Shown here one piece after another: positions 22,107-33,906 of a DNA stretch of 64,000 nucleotides. The stretch lies in NCBI GenBank assembly GCA_029747015.1, contig JAKOGI010000054.1:283501-347500 (forward strand). Direction: 5' to 3'. Position numbers and translations under genes: made by a program. The DNA is from Carnegiea gigantea (Eukaryota > Streptophyta > Magnoliopsida > Caryophyllales > Cactaceae). Positions within the stretch are counted from its first letter, which is position 1. Each line of letters starts with the position of its first letter. A model generated the notes under the pieces. It saw nothing but the letters and a program-made list of their open reading frames with translations. It did not search any database and had not been told where the DNA came from.

Positions 22107-23156
22107 TTTTCATTAACTAAACAACCATACAACATCTACCAGAGACATGAGACCCAAATAAATACAAATTCTAATATCAAAATACAATTTTTATCCCTAA
22201 AAAAAATTACTTTTACTTGCAGTAATCATCCATCTTCCCGCACCCGCTATTTCATGATACAGTTAGAAGAAGAGATCGTAAGCATGTTATAATTTTCCAC
22301 AAAAGAGATCTGCAGATCTAATGCAGTATTCTTGAGTGAAATATTAATCTTCTGATGTAAAATATTGAACTTCTGACATGAATATTGCTGATAAAAGTGA
22401 ACAGTTGCACACTCTTTCTGTGTCTAAAATTAGAAAGTGCATGGACAACCAATCTTTTTTTTTTTTTTTTAAATTGTTTATCAAAATTTTTTTAATTAAC
22501 AAGTGATCAAACAAAAAATCGATTAACCGGTTAATTCGATTCATATTTTCACAAACAGATAAATTCGACTGCTCGATTTGAACTAGAATATAAACTCGCC
22601 TAGCTACTAATAGCGCTGCCACAAATTCAGGCTCGGGTTGAATTCATGTCGGACAAATCGGACAATGTCAAAATTCGGATAAGAAATTGATGTCCAATGT
22701 CCGTTTTTTTGGGGTCGAACAATTCAGACAACGTTAAATTCGGATCAAAATCGAATTCGGACAATAGAAATATAAAAAATGTTGGGTCCAGATTCAAAAT
22801 TCAGACAAAAAAATAATGACTGTACCCAATTTTTTTGAATCAAACAAATTCAAGTATTTAAATCGGATAACTTTTTGTCAACTCCAGCTACAAGCCTCCT
22901 CCCACGCACCTTTTGTTGTCTTTGTTTACAAAACATGCTATTGTTATATTTCTATATTTAATTTCTTTAAGATCTCACTTGTGTTTGCCCGTTACAATTG
23001 GGTCGAGCCCAAGCTGAATAGGCTTTTTGGTTCGAATTGGAGTAGGTCCATAAGAGTTGGATGAAATTGGCCCATTGATGCTCAAGTTTGCCAAGGCCTT
23101 ATTGTGAAAGTTTGGCTTAGATTTTAATAAGACGCCTCTTGCCCGTGTTATTTATT
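22107..23156. other. Gene-free stretch
   Basis: AT-rich. From about 22620 to 22850 the text repeats ATTCGGACAA/TCGGACAATG phrases, possibly an old MITE or tandem repeat. A T-run lies at 22457-22470. No gene supported. Confidence 0.45.
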
Positions 23157-23945
23157 TAGGGTTTGTTCTATTTCGTGTTTTAGATAGATATATAGATGTA
23201 AGGAAATATAAAGAGTTGTAAGAAACTGTAAAGAGCTGTAAGAAGATGTAAGGAGCTGTAAGAAACTGTAAGGAGCTGTAAGGATGGATGTAAGGAGTTG
23301 TTGAATTGTTGAAGAGTTGTATAGTATAAATTATTTTACAATGAACGTTTTGGATGAAAAATAATAATATTAAAATAATATACTTATTAAAAATAAATAA
23401 ATAATTATGTTAATTGCACAACAATAAAATATATTAATCCTTATAAATTTGGTGAATAAAATTTCATCCAAGATTTTTTATATGAACATTAGTTTGATCG
23501 AATAAGCAAAGTATAACAAAAAAAAACTTTTTTGATAAAATTGAATACAACTCTTCAAATAAATTTCTATTTTAAGTAAATAATTTTAAATATAAATAAA
23601 TGTATAATCATCTATAATAATATATATTTCATGTCGAAACATAAATATAATTTACGTCGTTATATTATATTTTTATGTTTATGTAAATGTTGTGTTCATA
23701 AGATATTTATAAATTTTGTATATTGGTAGTATCATTAAAAGAATATACATATTTTTGTAACTAAAATAAATGAATGTTATAGAAAATCTATGAGATTTAA
23801 GAAAATGTAAGGAGATGTAAGAAGATGCAAGAAGATATAAGAAGATACCAAAAAATGTAAGAAGATATAAAGAGTTATAAGGAGATGTAAGAAACTGTAA
23901 GGAGCTCTTAGTTAAATTCTAAAAAATACGAAATAGAAAAGGGCG
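23157..23945 (+). mobile_element. TIR element B of the TGTAAGGA-array family
   Basis: About 789 bp. The left terminus GGGTTTGTTCTATTTCGTG pairs with a right terminus whose complement reads CGCCCTTTTCTATTTCGT. Array 1 (about 23199-23292) and array 2 (about 23810-23910) are runs of a 10-bp unit (GCTGTAAGGA, GATGTAAGAA, ACTGTAAGGA) on the same strand at both ends. The near-match TTATTTATT/TTATTTTTT flanking it could be a 9-bp duplication with one change. The interior is AT-rich and non-coding. Confidence 0.75.
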
Positions 23946-24254
23946 TTATTTTTTTAGCTACTAGTTGCAATAATAGCTGCTCAGATCGATTCAATCAGAG
24001 AGCATATGCGTTTGGTACCTTTTAATTGAGTGAATCGCTCCTCACCTTTCATATTTATTCATTTTGATTTGAGTGTCAGTTGACAGTGAAATTTTATGAG
24101 ATCGACTTTATTAAAGGTAATTTATTTTTCAAGTACAATCAATCTAATTAAATGGAGTTACTACTCTGTAAAGTTATACTATTTTGTGGACCATGAATTC
24201 TTGGTGGTGAATATACTTTGTCATTAGTGAATATCATTCACAATATTTAATTAA
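23946..24254. other. Gene-free spacer
   Basis: About 310 bp of AT-rich DNA between two transposons, with nothing recognisable in it. Confidence 0.5.
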
Positions 24255-24800
24255 GGACATGTTTGGTAAAATTAGTTGTTTGAATAGCGGATAGCGGTTT
24301 AGATAGCGGATAGCGGTTTTAATTTAGCGGTTAGCAGATGGCTGTTTAGATGAGCGGTTGAAACTAATGTATTCAGTAAATTTAGCAATTAGGCTAGCTG
24401 ACTAATGTAAATTGATATAAAAAGATATAGATAATTTTCAAAGATAAAATTTTTAAAGGATAATTTTTGGCTAAACAATATGAAAAGCGACTTTTAAATA
24501 TCAAACGTTAATACTGTTAGCTTTTCAAAAACGCTGCTTAAAACACTAAACGCTACTTGAAATGCTACTCAAAATTCTAGTTTACCGAACACTCAAAATT
24601 AACTAATTAGTGTATTGATTTGGTCAAAATATTAAATACTACCCAAAATACTGCTGCTAAATACGACCAAAGTTAACTTCTCAAAAAAATTCTAGTTTAC
24701 CGAACACTCAAAATTAACTAATTAGTGTATTGATTTGGTCAAAATATTAAATACTACCCAAAATACTGCTGCTAAATACGACCAAAGTTAACTTCTCAAA
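24255..24800. mobile_element. Harbinger-like MITE with a 112-bp tandem duplication
   Basis: The left end, TAA then GGACATGTTTGGTAAAATTAG with TTTGAATAGCGGATAGCGG, closely matches the left end of the large Harbinger element at 45253. The right end, near 24590, has AGTTTACCGAACACTC, the complement of the matching terminus. A 112-bp block, ATTCTAGTTTACCG...CTTCTCAAA, is present twice in direct tandem at about 24574-24685 and 24689-24800, identical as far as I can read. It is non-coding. The duplication must be recent or homogenised. Confidence 0.65.
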
Positions 24801-25634
24801 GACTCGAGTTTCATTATAATGTTTTAGATTATTAAAGGATCTTTTTATGTAGATTCTATAATGGACTTTTCATTAATTGGTTTTCTTTTCCATCAATACG
24901 TTTAGGCCATTTACAGCTGATGACCCGCGTGCCTGCGCGAGTGACCTTCGTGTCACGTGTCATGCTGTAACGAGTGAGTCAACGCCCTTAACACGCATGG
25001 GGGACTATGAATGCGGTCCACCCATCGTGCCTTTTTTTTTTCCCCGTTTGTCGTTTTCCCAAGGGCAACGCGGCGTTTCAGGAAAACCATTATTTGTGAG
25101 CACAATGCGTTTTGAGGTCGTGTTAAAAAAAAAAAAAAGAAAAATCGAAAAACTGGAGAAGGCCGTTGAAAATTATATCCATTGGAGCTTGTATCCATTG
25201 GCAACGGATACAATTTTTGAAAGTTTTTTTCTTTTGTTGGAAAGTTCTCTATAAATACCTTCAACCTTTTTTGTTTGTTTACAACTCAAATTCAAAAAAT
25301 CTATTTCAAAAAATTCTGACTTGTAAAAATATTGTAGGAAGATAAGATCCAAGGAAGAAGTGAAGTATTTTGTAAGCTTTTTTTTTTCTAATTTAAATAT
25401 GGTTTTTAAACATGTCAGGTTCTTTATATGTTAATTTGTTAAAAATTTTAAAATTATGTTAGAATTTTAAAATTAAATGTTAAAATAATTACATGTTAGA
25501 TTATGTGTGAAAATGATTGACGCAGAAACTAGATATATTAGATTTTGAAATTTTTATTATATTAGAAATGAAGTTAATTTAAATGCGAATTATTCTTTTG
25601 ACTTATAAGACATTTTAAATACCATGTTTATGTG

Positions 25635-25638
<4 letters not shown>

Positions 25639-25705
<67 letters not shown>
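25639..25705. repeat. (AT)n microsatellite
   Basis: About 33 AT units in the leader or intron region of the Pong-like fragment. Confidence 0.95.
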
Positions 25706-25706
<1 letters not shown>

Positions 25707-26466
25707 TGGAAGATAATCTTTACCTGTTTAATTGATAATGTACATTTTAATTTAAAAGGATGGTAGAACTATTAGTTTTTATAATTTGTTTACATGTATA
25801 ATACATTAACATGATTAATTTAAAAAGACGTTAGTAGTTTATGTTTGTAATTTGTTTGCATGCATAATTTAAAATTTGAATTAGTTGAAATTGAACTGAC
25901 TACTTTCAATTTATGAATTTGTTAAGGAAACATTGTTGCTTACATGTTTATAAATAACAGATCATCTAATCATTTGTTTGCATGTTTAATTGAGTAGTTG
26001 AAACTTATAAATCTATATCTTTATAAATAAGATATTAGAAACATGTATCTAAGATGTTTGTACATGTTAGAAAATTAATTTTTTGTTTCACGTATTTAGT
26101 TGTTATATATGGTTAAGCTTAGTTTAAATGTTAAATCACATGCTTAGTTTTAAATAATTTAAATGTGAAATCACATGCTTAGTTTAAATATGGGTAGTTA
26201 GAATGAAAATTATTTCCTACATGTACGTGAACATAAAATGGACCCAAATGACACATAATCATTCATGCACCTACTTACCAGGGATGAGTAACAATGGGAA
26301 CATGGGAATAATTCAAACCTTCCCCCGTGCCTCCGAATTGACAACATTATCTATCACCGCGTAACCCTTCACATTATTCTCAACAGTATTCGCCACAATA
26401 CTCCCAAATTGGCAACATTATCCCCCACCACAAAACACCACACCTTAAAGTTTTAGGTACGGATCA

Positions 26467-26767
26467 ATGTCCACACCATGTTACCTGCCCCAACCTCCTC
26501 GTACGACCTCATTAGCTCCTTATCCTCCACCTAGTAATAAACCCACCAATAAAGAAGGTGGTGTAGTGCCTCCCAAGTGGACATTGGAGGATGATCGCCG
26601 CTTGGTCAAGCTGTGGATTAATGTAAGCACAAATCCCATCACTGGGATGGATCAAAAGTTCACGAGTTTTTCGACTAAGGTGGCCTAGACCTTCAACCAG
26701 CACGCTCTCGATGAATGTACAAAGGGAACGGGAAAGATTTGCAATGCCCGTTAGAACCGAGTAGCTC
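26467..26767 (+). pseudogene. Fragment of a Pong-type ORF1 (Myb/SANT-like) protein
   Basis: It encodes a Pro-rich start, then PPKWTLEDDRRLVKLWINVS and STNPITGMDQKFTSF, and after a TAG at about 26686 continues as FNQHALDECTKGTGKICNA. This is the trihelix/SANT-like segment of the ORF1 protein that accompanies Harbinger transposases and is often annotated in plants as 'glutathione S-transferase T3-like'. It normally binds DNA and helps the transposase. Two in-frame stops and the abrupt end near 26770 show a pseudogene. Confidence 0.7.
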
Positions 26768-26770
26768 TCG

Positions 26771-27311
26771 ATCGATACTTTATATTGTATTGGTTTTATA
26801 ATTGAATTGTGCTTTCTATTCTATCTTCTTTCCCATGTTTAACCAATACAAATTAAGTGATCAATTTTTCGAAAATTTTAAATAAAATTAGCCATTTTTG
26901 TGGTCGAGAAAAATAAATATTCAGTAATTCCAAAAATTACAAACATTCATGCAAGTTACAAAAGTTAAATTATAAACACAAAATTAAAAAGATAAATAAT
27001 AAAATATGTTTATTGGTAGGCTGTATGACAAATATTTAATTTAATTGTCCCAGAATGAATTTCATTGGTTGGGAAACTGAATGGAATACAAGTTAAAAAT
27101 TGTAAAACTTCTGCTGATGTGATAGACCCAAGCTCTAAAACTGGAACTTAGGTTAGAAATGTCGTTATACGTATCTACATCATCAAAATTTGTCAACAAC
27201 TCCTATATGTCTTTTCATTTTTTTTCAATAGTTTAATAATTGTTTATTTACAAATATCTCATGCCGCCACGTCATGGTTTGATAGCATAGGTCTTTTACC
27301 CTTTTGAACAT
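26771..27311. other. Gene-free stretch
   Basis: AT-rich; could include further decayed Pong-like sequence but no recognisable protein motif. Confidence 0.45.
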
Positions 27312-28120
27312 GGCCCTGTTCTATTTCGCGTTTTTTAGGATTTAGTTAAGAGTTTACATCTCCTTATAGCTTCTTACATCTCCTTACAGCTTCTTACATC
27401 TTTTTACATCTTCTTCCATCTCCTTGCATCTCCTTATATCTTCATACATGTTCTTACATCTCCTACATTTTCTATAACACTCATTTATTTTAGTTACAGA
27501 AACATGTATATTTTTTTAATGATACTACCAATATACAAAATTTATAAATATCTTATGAACACAACATTTACATAAACATAAAAATATAATATAACGACGT
27601 AAATTATATTTGAGTTTCAATATGAAATATATATTATTATAGATAACCATATATTTATTTATATTTAAAATTATTTACTTAAAATAGAAATTTATTTGAA
27701 GAGTTGTATTTAATTTTGTCAAAAAAGTTTATTTTTTTTTGGTTATATCTTACTTATTCGATCAAACTAATGCTCATATAAAAAATTTTGGATGAAATTT
27801 TATTCACCGAATTTATGGGGATTAATATATTTTATTGTTGTATAATTAAATTAATTAATTATTTATTTTTAATAAGTATATTATTTTAATATTAATATTT
27901 TTCATTCAAAATGTTCATTGTAAAATAAGTTATACTATATAACTCTTCAACAATTCAGCAACTCCTTACTTCCATCCTTATAGCTCCTTACAGCTCCTTA
28001 CGTTTCCTTACAGCTCCTTACATCTTCTTACACCTCTTTACAGCTCCTTACAGCTTCTTGCAGCTCCTTATATCTCCTTACATTTATCTATCTATGTAAA
28101 ACGTGAAATAGAACAGGCCC
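27312..28120 (-). mobile_element. TIR element C of the TGTAAGGA-array family (inverted relative to B)
   Basis: About 809 bp. Ends GGCCCTGTTCTATTTCGCG and CGTGAAATAGAACAGGCCC are near-perfect inverted repeats. Arrays of CTTACAGCTC/CTTACATCTC (the complement of the 10-bp unit) lie at about 27357-27470 and 27963-28085. Interior phrases such as AAAAATTTTGGATGAAATTTT match element B in reverse. Non-coding. With B, 3.4 kb away, it forms a large inverted pair. Confidence 0.8.
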
Positions 28121-29167
28121 GTAATACCTTTACCTTTAAAAAAAAAAGTCTCCTTAAACTGAATTGACCCATTAATTTTTGCTAATACATACAAGATTAT
28201 TTTCTAATAAGAGTAGTTTATAAGTCACATACCCAAATGGTAACAATTTTATATTCAAAACCAATATAATTTGCAGTTAGTTAATGATTAAAAAAATAAT
28301 AAATTTGACAATGCGTTAATTTTTTTTAGGACAACGAGAGTATTATTTATGACATTTGTTCATGACTCTTGGTTCATCATGGGTTCCATTATTTGGAACT
28401 TATGGTGTGTATAAATAGGAAAAATTTGATTGTAATCCATTATGATTTCTTCCCTTTTAGACATTGTTCTTCTTTAAGTCGTCGAACATTAAAGACAAAA
28501 TTAAAATACAATTATTTATGTTAGAAAAACAAGGAAATGCTAATTAAATTTAAAATTTTGAAAAAATTTAATATTTTTTTAGATGGACAAATTTACAAAT
28601 GCACATAACATAAAAAAATTATACAAATTCTAGTATGAGACGGTCTCATTCAGATTTATTGTGAGACAACTTATGTGGTAATATGTTTTTCTTTTAAATT
28701 TAAGTGATAGTTAATAAATATGTGAGATGTCATATATCTTACAATATAAATTATCGTAAGACAGTTTTATACAAAACTTGCCGAAAATATTAAACCTCAA
28801 CCTCTCTTACCATACTACCGAACTGATGCCTTCCCTACTTGACACTTGATAGCCATGATTAAATTTTGGATATGGAATATGGATCACCAAAATCAGGTTG
28901 GATCTCGGGCGCCGGATTCGAGGCTTCCAAAACCACATCGGGTTCGGATCTTTCAGCCCAAGTCAAAATCCCCGACACCGAAACTCCCTCCAACCCCCGT
29001 AGCCCAACCTACTCCAATTATTCACCAATAATAAATTTCCTTTTTTCCCAAAAATCTTTTCAAAATTGCCTTCCCTCTCTCTCGCTCTCTTCTCCGCTCC
29101 TCTGCTCTGCTCTCCCCAAACCCCCAATTCCACTCTCCCCTCTTTCTCTCTCTAAAAATCAAAGGCA
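28121..29167. other. Intergenic region and promoter of the POLAR-like gene
   Basis: AT-rich until about 28850, including a repeat at 28628-28773 with ends GTATGAGACGGTCTCA and TCGTAAGACAGTTTTATAC, related to the WRKY-intron repeat. From about 28870 the base composition becomes GC-richer and then pyrimidine-rich (CTCTCTCTCGCTCTCTTCTC, 29078 on), typical of a plant 5' UTR leading to the ATG at 29168. Confidence 0.5.
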
Positions 29168-32100
29168 ATGCTGAAAGCGCGGGTGAACTCCGGCGCAGAC
29201 GAAGGGCGGTGGCGGAGGCGAGGGAGGAGATACGGTGTAGACGACGGTTCTAGAACCGGAATTCGAGGTCTGGAATGTTCTTCTCCGGCGCTGAATCGCT
29301 TGCTGGCGATTGTGAGAAAGTGGAGAGGCCGGAAGAGATTGCCGTTGGATTCCGAGGAGAGAGATTGCAGTTCGAGGAGGAGAGAGAATGTTGGCGCGTT
29401 TGTGGAGGAGTTTCGTCGTGATTCGCCGGAGATAGTGGCGGAGGATTGCCGGAAAAATGATGCGTCAGGTGACGTTTCGTTTTTCCATGAAGAATGTTTG
29501 TGCTATCTGATTACGTTAATGACTTTGTTTTTTAAATTGTTGTTTGCGTTGCACTTTGCTCGTGTTGATTTTCTTTTTTCTCTTTTAATTGTTTAAGCAT
29601 AGCCCTAATATGACAGTCTTATCCACTGTAATGCACCTGTGGGCAGACAAGTATCTGATTTTGTTAAAATGCTTTGTACTTGGGCTTGATTTTGGCACTG
29701 ATCACTTTAGGAAAGAAATCAGAAAAGATTACTATTGTATGAGAAAAAATATATAGGCCCTGTTTGGTAAACAGCTGTTAGTTGTTAGCTGTTAGCTATT
29801 AGCTGTTTGAATTAGTTGTTTATATTAGCTGTTTGAATTAGCTGTTTTTAGAAAAAGTGTTTGGTAAAAATTAGCTGTTTTCAAAAAATATATTGGTAAA
29901 ATTTCATTTATGCCCTTATTTATGAATTAGTTTTTAATGATATGTGTGTAATTTTTCCAAACTTATGGACAATTATGTCATTTCTACAAAAAGCTCTTCT
30001 CAAAAGGCTAATGGGAATAGCTTTTTAAAAAGAGCTTTTTGGAGCCAAACAGCTATTGCAAACAACTCTTTACCAAACACCCTTTAGCTGTTTGACTTAA
30101 TCAAAACAGTTAAAATCCTCCCAACCAACTATTTTTTTCCAAAAAGCTGTTGTTACCAAACACTCCCATAAAATGAATAGAAATCAATGTAGCATATTTG
30201 TATTGGTTTTTGTGAATTTGAAGCTTATTCTAACTTATGATTTGACGTTAATAAAGAAAAAAAATTGGCTCACGAATGTACATGGTGATTTTGCATCCCT
30301 ATGAAACCCAAGGGAAGGGACTACTGGGAGAGAGTGAGAGTGTGTGTTTGTTGCCCGACATCTCTCACACATGTTTAAAAGTACGGGGATAAAAGTCAAT
30401 TTTTATGTCAAACTATCTAATGATATATTTGTGAGAGAGTTTATATGATTTTTTTTATATGTCCGATACGGCAATAGCGTCTCACAATTGACATTAGGAC
30501 GCTATGTCCAAGACAAATTAGGGGATTGAAGTTGGTCACTTCGATAGGATATAATTTGATGCAGAAATATTTTGAACCCAAATTAGAGCAATTTGAATAA
30601 TTCTACTTACTATGTTGGCTCAATATCTGGGCATGCTTCAATGCATGCACCGAGTACATGAACGAATGCTATGAGTAAAGGAATAGAAATGTCACTCTAT
30701 GGAAGAACTTTCAAAAAGTTATCATCCATTAATTATAAGGACCTTATTTCTGTATTCCATTTTTGGTCACTTTCAGACTAAAAAAACAAGGAGGGTCATT
30801 AAGGCTTTTGAAACACAAGAAGGGGAAATAGTTGTACAATTTTCTATACAATTGTGATTATATTATCTGATCCTGAAACCAAGGTAGTTTAACCTGAAAA
30901 AGTGGTTGTATTATCTTAGCAATGAGTATTTTTCTTAACTCTTCCCTCTCTATTATGCATAAGTTGCGCTTTAGCCCTATGAAATTTGCAAGTAACTCAG
31001 TTTTTCCTGTTGCTTATTTGACTAGCTTCTGTGCACAGAACTCTGTTTCCAACTTCTGGAAATCAAGATAGTTCTTTGCTGTTCATAGCCAGGACACTAT
31101 ATGATCATTGGGATGTTTTCAGGGATGCTCCGTAAGTCCGCACCAAAAATAATCTCAATCAACCGGGGGGGGGGGGGGAGGGAGCGGCTAGTAATCAGGA
31201 TGACTCAATCTTCGTGTGAACTGCATTGGACTAAGATTTACATCTTATTGAGAGGATATTAACCAGAATAAGTTTCTCAAAATGCTCATTTTTCAGAGTG
31301 TCAAAGGCAGGAGGTGACATTCAATTTGGCACTTGGGTTTGGTCTGCTATCCCTAATCAGTGCTAGCAAAACTGAACTTGACAAGACAATGGAACTGCGT
31401 AAAGAAATGGAAGCTATACTTAGAAGCATTAAAGAAGAACACCAGAGCAATGCAACTACCCCCAACCCATCAGATGCTGGAGTTGCATATGCTGCGAGCA
31501 CTACACTGGATGGCCTAAGCAATGTTGGCCCTTTCTCTGTTGATGATCCTGCACCATCATTTAGCCAACCAGAATCAGGAATTAGTTTCGTGTGTGATAA
31601 AGATGGTGATATGCATGGAAAGGAGGGGTTTTGGGGAGGAGTGGATCAACTTGAGGAACAATTAGCTGCTGAATTAGAGCTCCTGCAGCTTCATATGGAG
31701 GCAGAAAATTCGTCTGAAAATCAGGAGGTTGCTGAGGTCAGACACTTGGACTGTTTGCTGTAGTTACTCTGTTTACTTGTCTGACGCTTCAACTTTTGGT
31801 CTAAACATCATTGTTACGTGGATTGTTTGCCAATGCTTACTAGATTAAATCCTATGTCTGCATACACTGTGGCTTAGGCAGACCATTGTGCTAGATCACG
31901 GGTATACTTGCTCCATTTTATGCTTCTAAGTCTCATCTTATCCTAAATAGAGCTGTCTATGGTTTATAAACTGCTCCTGAGAGTATGTGTCGAGTTTCTT
32001 GTCCATCAACCAGCTCGTCTTGTGCAAATTCTCACTTTTCAGTCATATTTAGACTTCAATGCGTTTGCTCAACTCCTGATTATGGCCCTACCATTTAGCT

Positions 32101-32943
32101 TATGATGTCCAGCTGTCTGGATGCATTGTTGCATATTATCAATTGGGAATTTGGGATTTGCATGATTTGCATCTCCATATGAAAGAGCTGAAGACCATTC
32201 TCCTCTTCACATTGTTCTTGATTCATGCTTGTGACACTGTGGCATTCTATATCTAGTGAAGAAGACTGGAAGCTTGGGATCAGTTCTCCTCATGTACTCG
32301 AATTTGAGATAATGCCAAACAGAACAATTTTGTGTCCCCTTATTCAAGCCTAAATTTCTTTAGCTTTATCCAATGGTTCAAGTTTCCTCCTCTTCTTTGT
32401 CATCCCTGAGATCCTCCATATATTCAGCATAGTACAGGCCGTCAGGCCTTCCAGTGCTTGTTTTTGGTCTAACATGAAGAATCAGTCATCTATGCCTTGT
32501 CAAGTTGTTATGATCTAAACATGGATATTTGGGCTAAAATGAAGAGTTCGAGCAACATAGTTGTTAACACCGTCTTCTTTCCACAGTCTTTGAAAAACTT
32601 TGGCACTGATTTTAGTCAATTACTTTGGCAGATGTCCTCCACAGACACTACATCTCAAAGTGTCAGTGAGAGCTCTGGAGAGGTGATTGATGCCCAGGAT
32701 AATGATGAAACACAATATTGTGGAGTTCCTCCACTTGAACTTGAGAGACGATTGCATGAGCTGCTACAAGCAAGACAAGAAGAAAGGATCAAAGAGCTAG
32801 AAGCTCATCTAGAATGCTTGAAGAAGAGGCTTCACGAAAAGGAGGCCGAGGCCAGTTGGTGGAAAGAAACTGCAAAGCTTGTCTCCAAGCAGGTCCCTGA
32901 ATCTTCTCGGTTCCTGAGGTATGATTTCAATGGAGTAATCTGA
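29168..32943 (+). CDS. POLAR-like coiled-coil protein gene, with an apparent one-base frameshift
   Basis: Resembles the plant family of POLAR, a scaffold of stomatal asymmetric division at the plasma membrane. Predicted exons are 29168-29468, 31026-31131, 31297-31736 and 32587-32943. Recognisable pieces are a basic N-terminus, a hydrophobic segment (NLALGFGLLSLISASKTEL), then ELDKTMELRKEMEAIL, a QLEEQLAAELELLQLHME coiled coil, and the C-terminal block (PPLELERRLHELLQARQEER, then EKEAEASWWKETAKLV). Exon 2 is open only in the frame that enters exon 3 as VSKAGGD. The conserved part of exon 3 lies one base off, as if one base had been gained near 31318-31320. It is therefore either a damaged allele, an assembly error or an unusual splice. 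The exact last exon (possible donor at about 32918) is uncertain. Intron 1 contains a MITE. Confidence 0.7.
29758..30170 (+). mobile_element. hAT-like MITE, GTGTTTGGTAA family, copy 2, in POLAR-like intron 1
   Basis: About 413 bp. Begins GGCCCTGTTTGGTAAACAGC and ends TGTTACCAAACACTCCC, with AGCTGTTTGAATTAGCTG subterminal repeats. It is the inverted counterpart of 21716-22104. It is inside the first intron and does not touch splice sites. Confidence 0.78.
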
Positions 32944-33663
32944 ACTCTCTCTTCTGAATTTCAATCATAAACAGACATGACGATTTTTTGGGGGGTCGGT
33001 TATGTGGGCATAGTCTCTTTGCTTAAAGGGATAAGGTTGTATATATCTGAATCTCCTTGCACTTCACTCTAAGAGGCATCTGCACCAGATTGGTTGTTGT
33101 GAAAGTGACTATACCATCGACAATTTGAACGGCCAGAAAAGAGATAATTGACAGATGCATGTTTTGTTGGTCACGCAGGTAGTTGTTTGTGATGATTGCC
33201 GGCTGGAGCATTGGATCTGCTGTTTTTGTTGCTTTGCCAAGATCACTCCATCCCCTCTTTCTCTGTGTGTGTGTGTACACAGCTAGCCACATTTTTGTCC
33301 AGTGAAATCAAGCAAATTGCAACTGAGACTTAGCGATTAGCATTGTAAATTGTAAATGAAAACATTTCCGAAAGATTTTAATTTTGATTCTCAACTCGCA
33401 AGTCTCATATTGGATTTCCTCACCTCAGAAGATGTGAAAAATAAAATAAGAAAAGCCCATTTTTATAGGATATTATGAAATTTTTATCTGATTTATCTTT
33501 AGTCGTTCTTAAACACCGCACTATTTAGTGATTACTCTTAAATATAATTATGTGCTTGTTACTTTAAATATCTTCGTCATTTCAGTCATTCCCCCAAAAA
33601 AGCGAATGAGAGTAAAAAAAGCTATTAAATAGTTATGGCCATATATGTGTGTAGAATGCCGAT
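32944..33663. other. 3' flank of the POLAR-like gene
   Basis: Probable 3' UTR with a short (TG)n tract at about 33265-33278, then AT-rich intergenic DNA. No further gene seen. Confidence 0.45.
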
Positions 33664-33906
33664 GGGGCAATAGCCTAATTGGCAACACTGCACTTTGGCC
33701 ATCCTTCCCACCCAGGTTCGATTTCAGGGGTGAACTTCATTTGCTATGTTTCGTGGTGGACTGAAGGGCATGGTTTGGGTTTGGGCTTGTGTAGCTTTTC
33801 CCATTTCTTTATTCCCATTGGAATGCCATGAAATAGGGGCTGAGTGGGTGGCGTATGCTTACCAATATATATATATAAAATTTTTATTTTTATTTTTTTG
33901 GGGCAA
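33664..33906 (+). mobile_element. Probable tRNA-derived SINE
   Basis: A-box-like TAGCCTAATTGGC at about 33672 and B-box-like CCAGGTTCGATTTC at about 33713 have normal tRNA spacing. They are followed by a roughly 150-bp body and an AT/T-rich tail at about 33868-33900. GGGGCAA at 33665-33671 recurs at about 33900-33906 and may be a short TSD. The overlapping frames encoding GGLKGMVWVWA and the like are not a gene. Confidence 0.5.

Larger units (their letters stand above)
24902..26770 (+). mobile_element. 5' portion of a Pong-like PIF/Harbinger element
   Basis: A TTA target trinucleotide at 24902-24904 is followed by GGCCATTTACAGC, the GGCC-type terminus of Pong-like elements. Downstream are a TATA box (CTATAAATA, about 25250), a leader, an AT-rich intron-like region with an (AT)n tract, and an ORF1 fragment at 26467-26767. 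I found no transposase and no matching right terminus (GCTGTAAATGGCC), so the element is truncated. Confidence 0.5.

Noticed and set aside
24877..25254. 125-codon + strand frame
   Set aside because: It overlaps the Pong-like terminus and promoter, ends at the TATA box region, includes poly-Lys from an A-run, and has no recognisable domain.
31760..32586. Decayed transposon protein inside POLAR-like intron 3
   Set aside because: Fragments looked faintly protein-like but no motif of RT, integrase or transposase could be confirmed.
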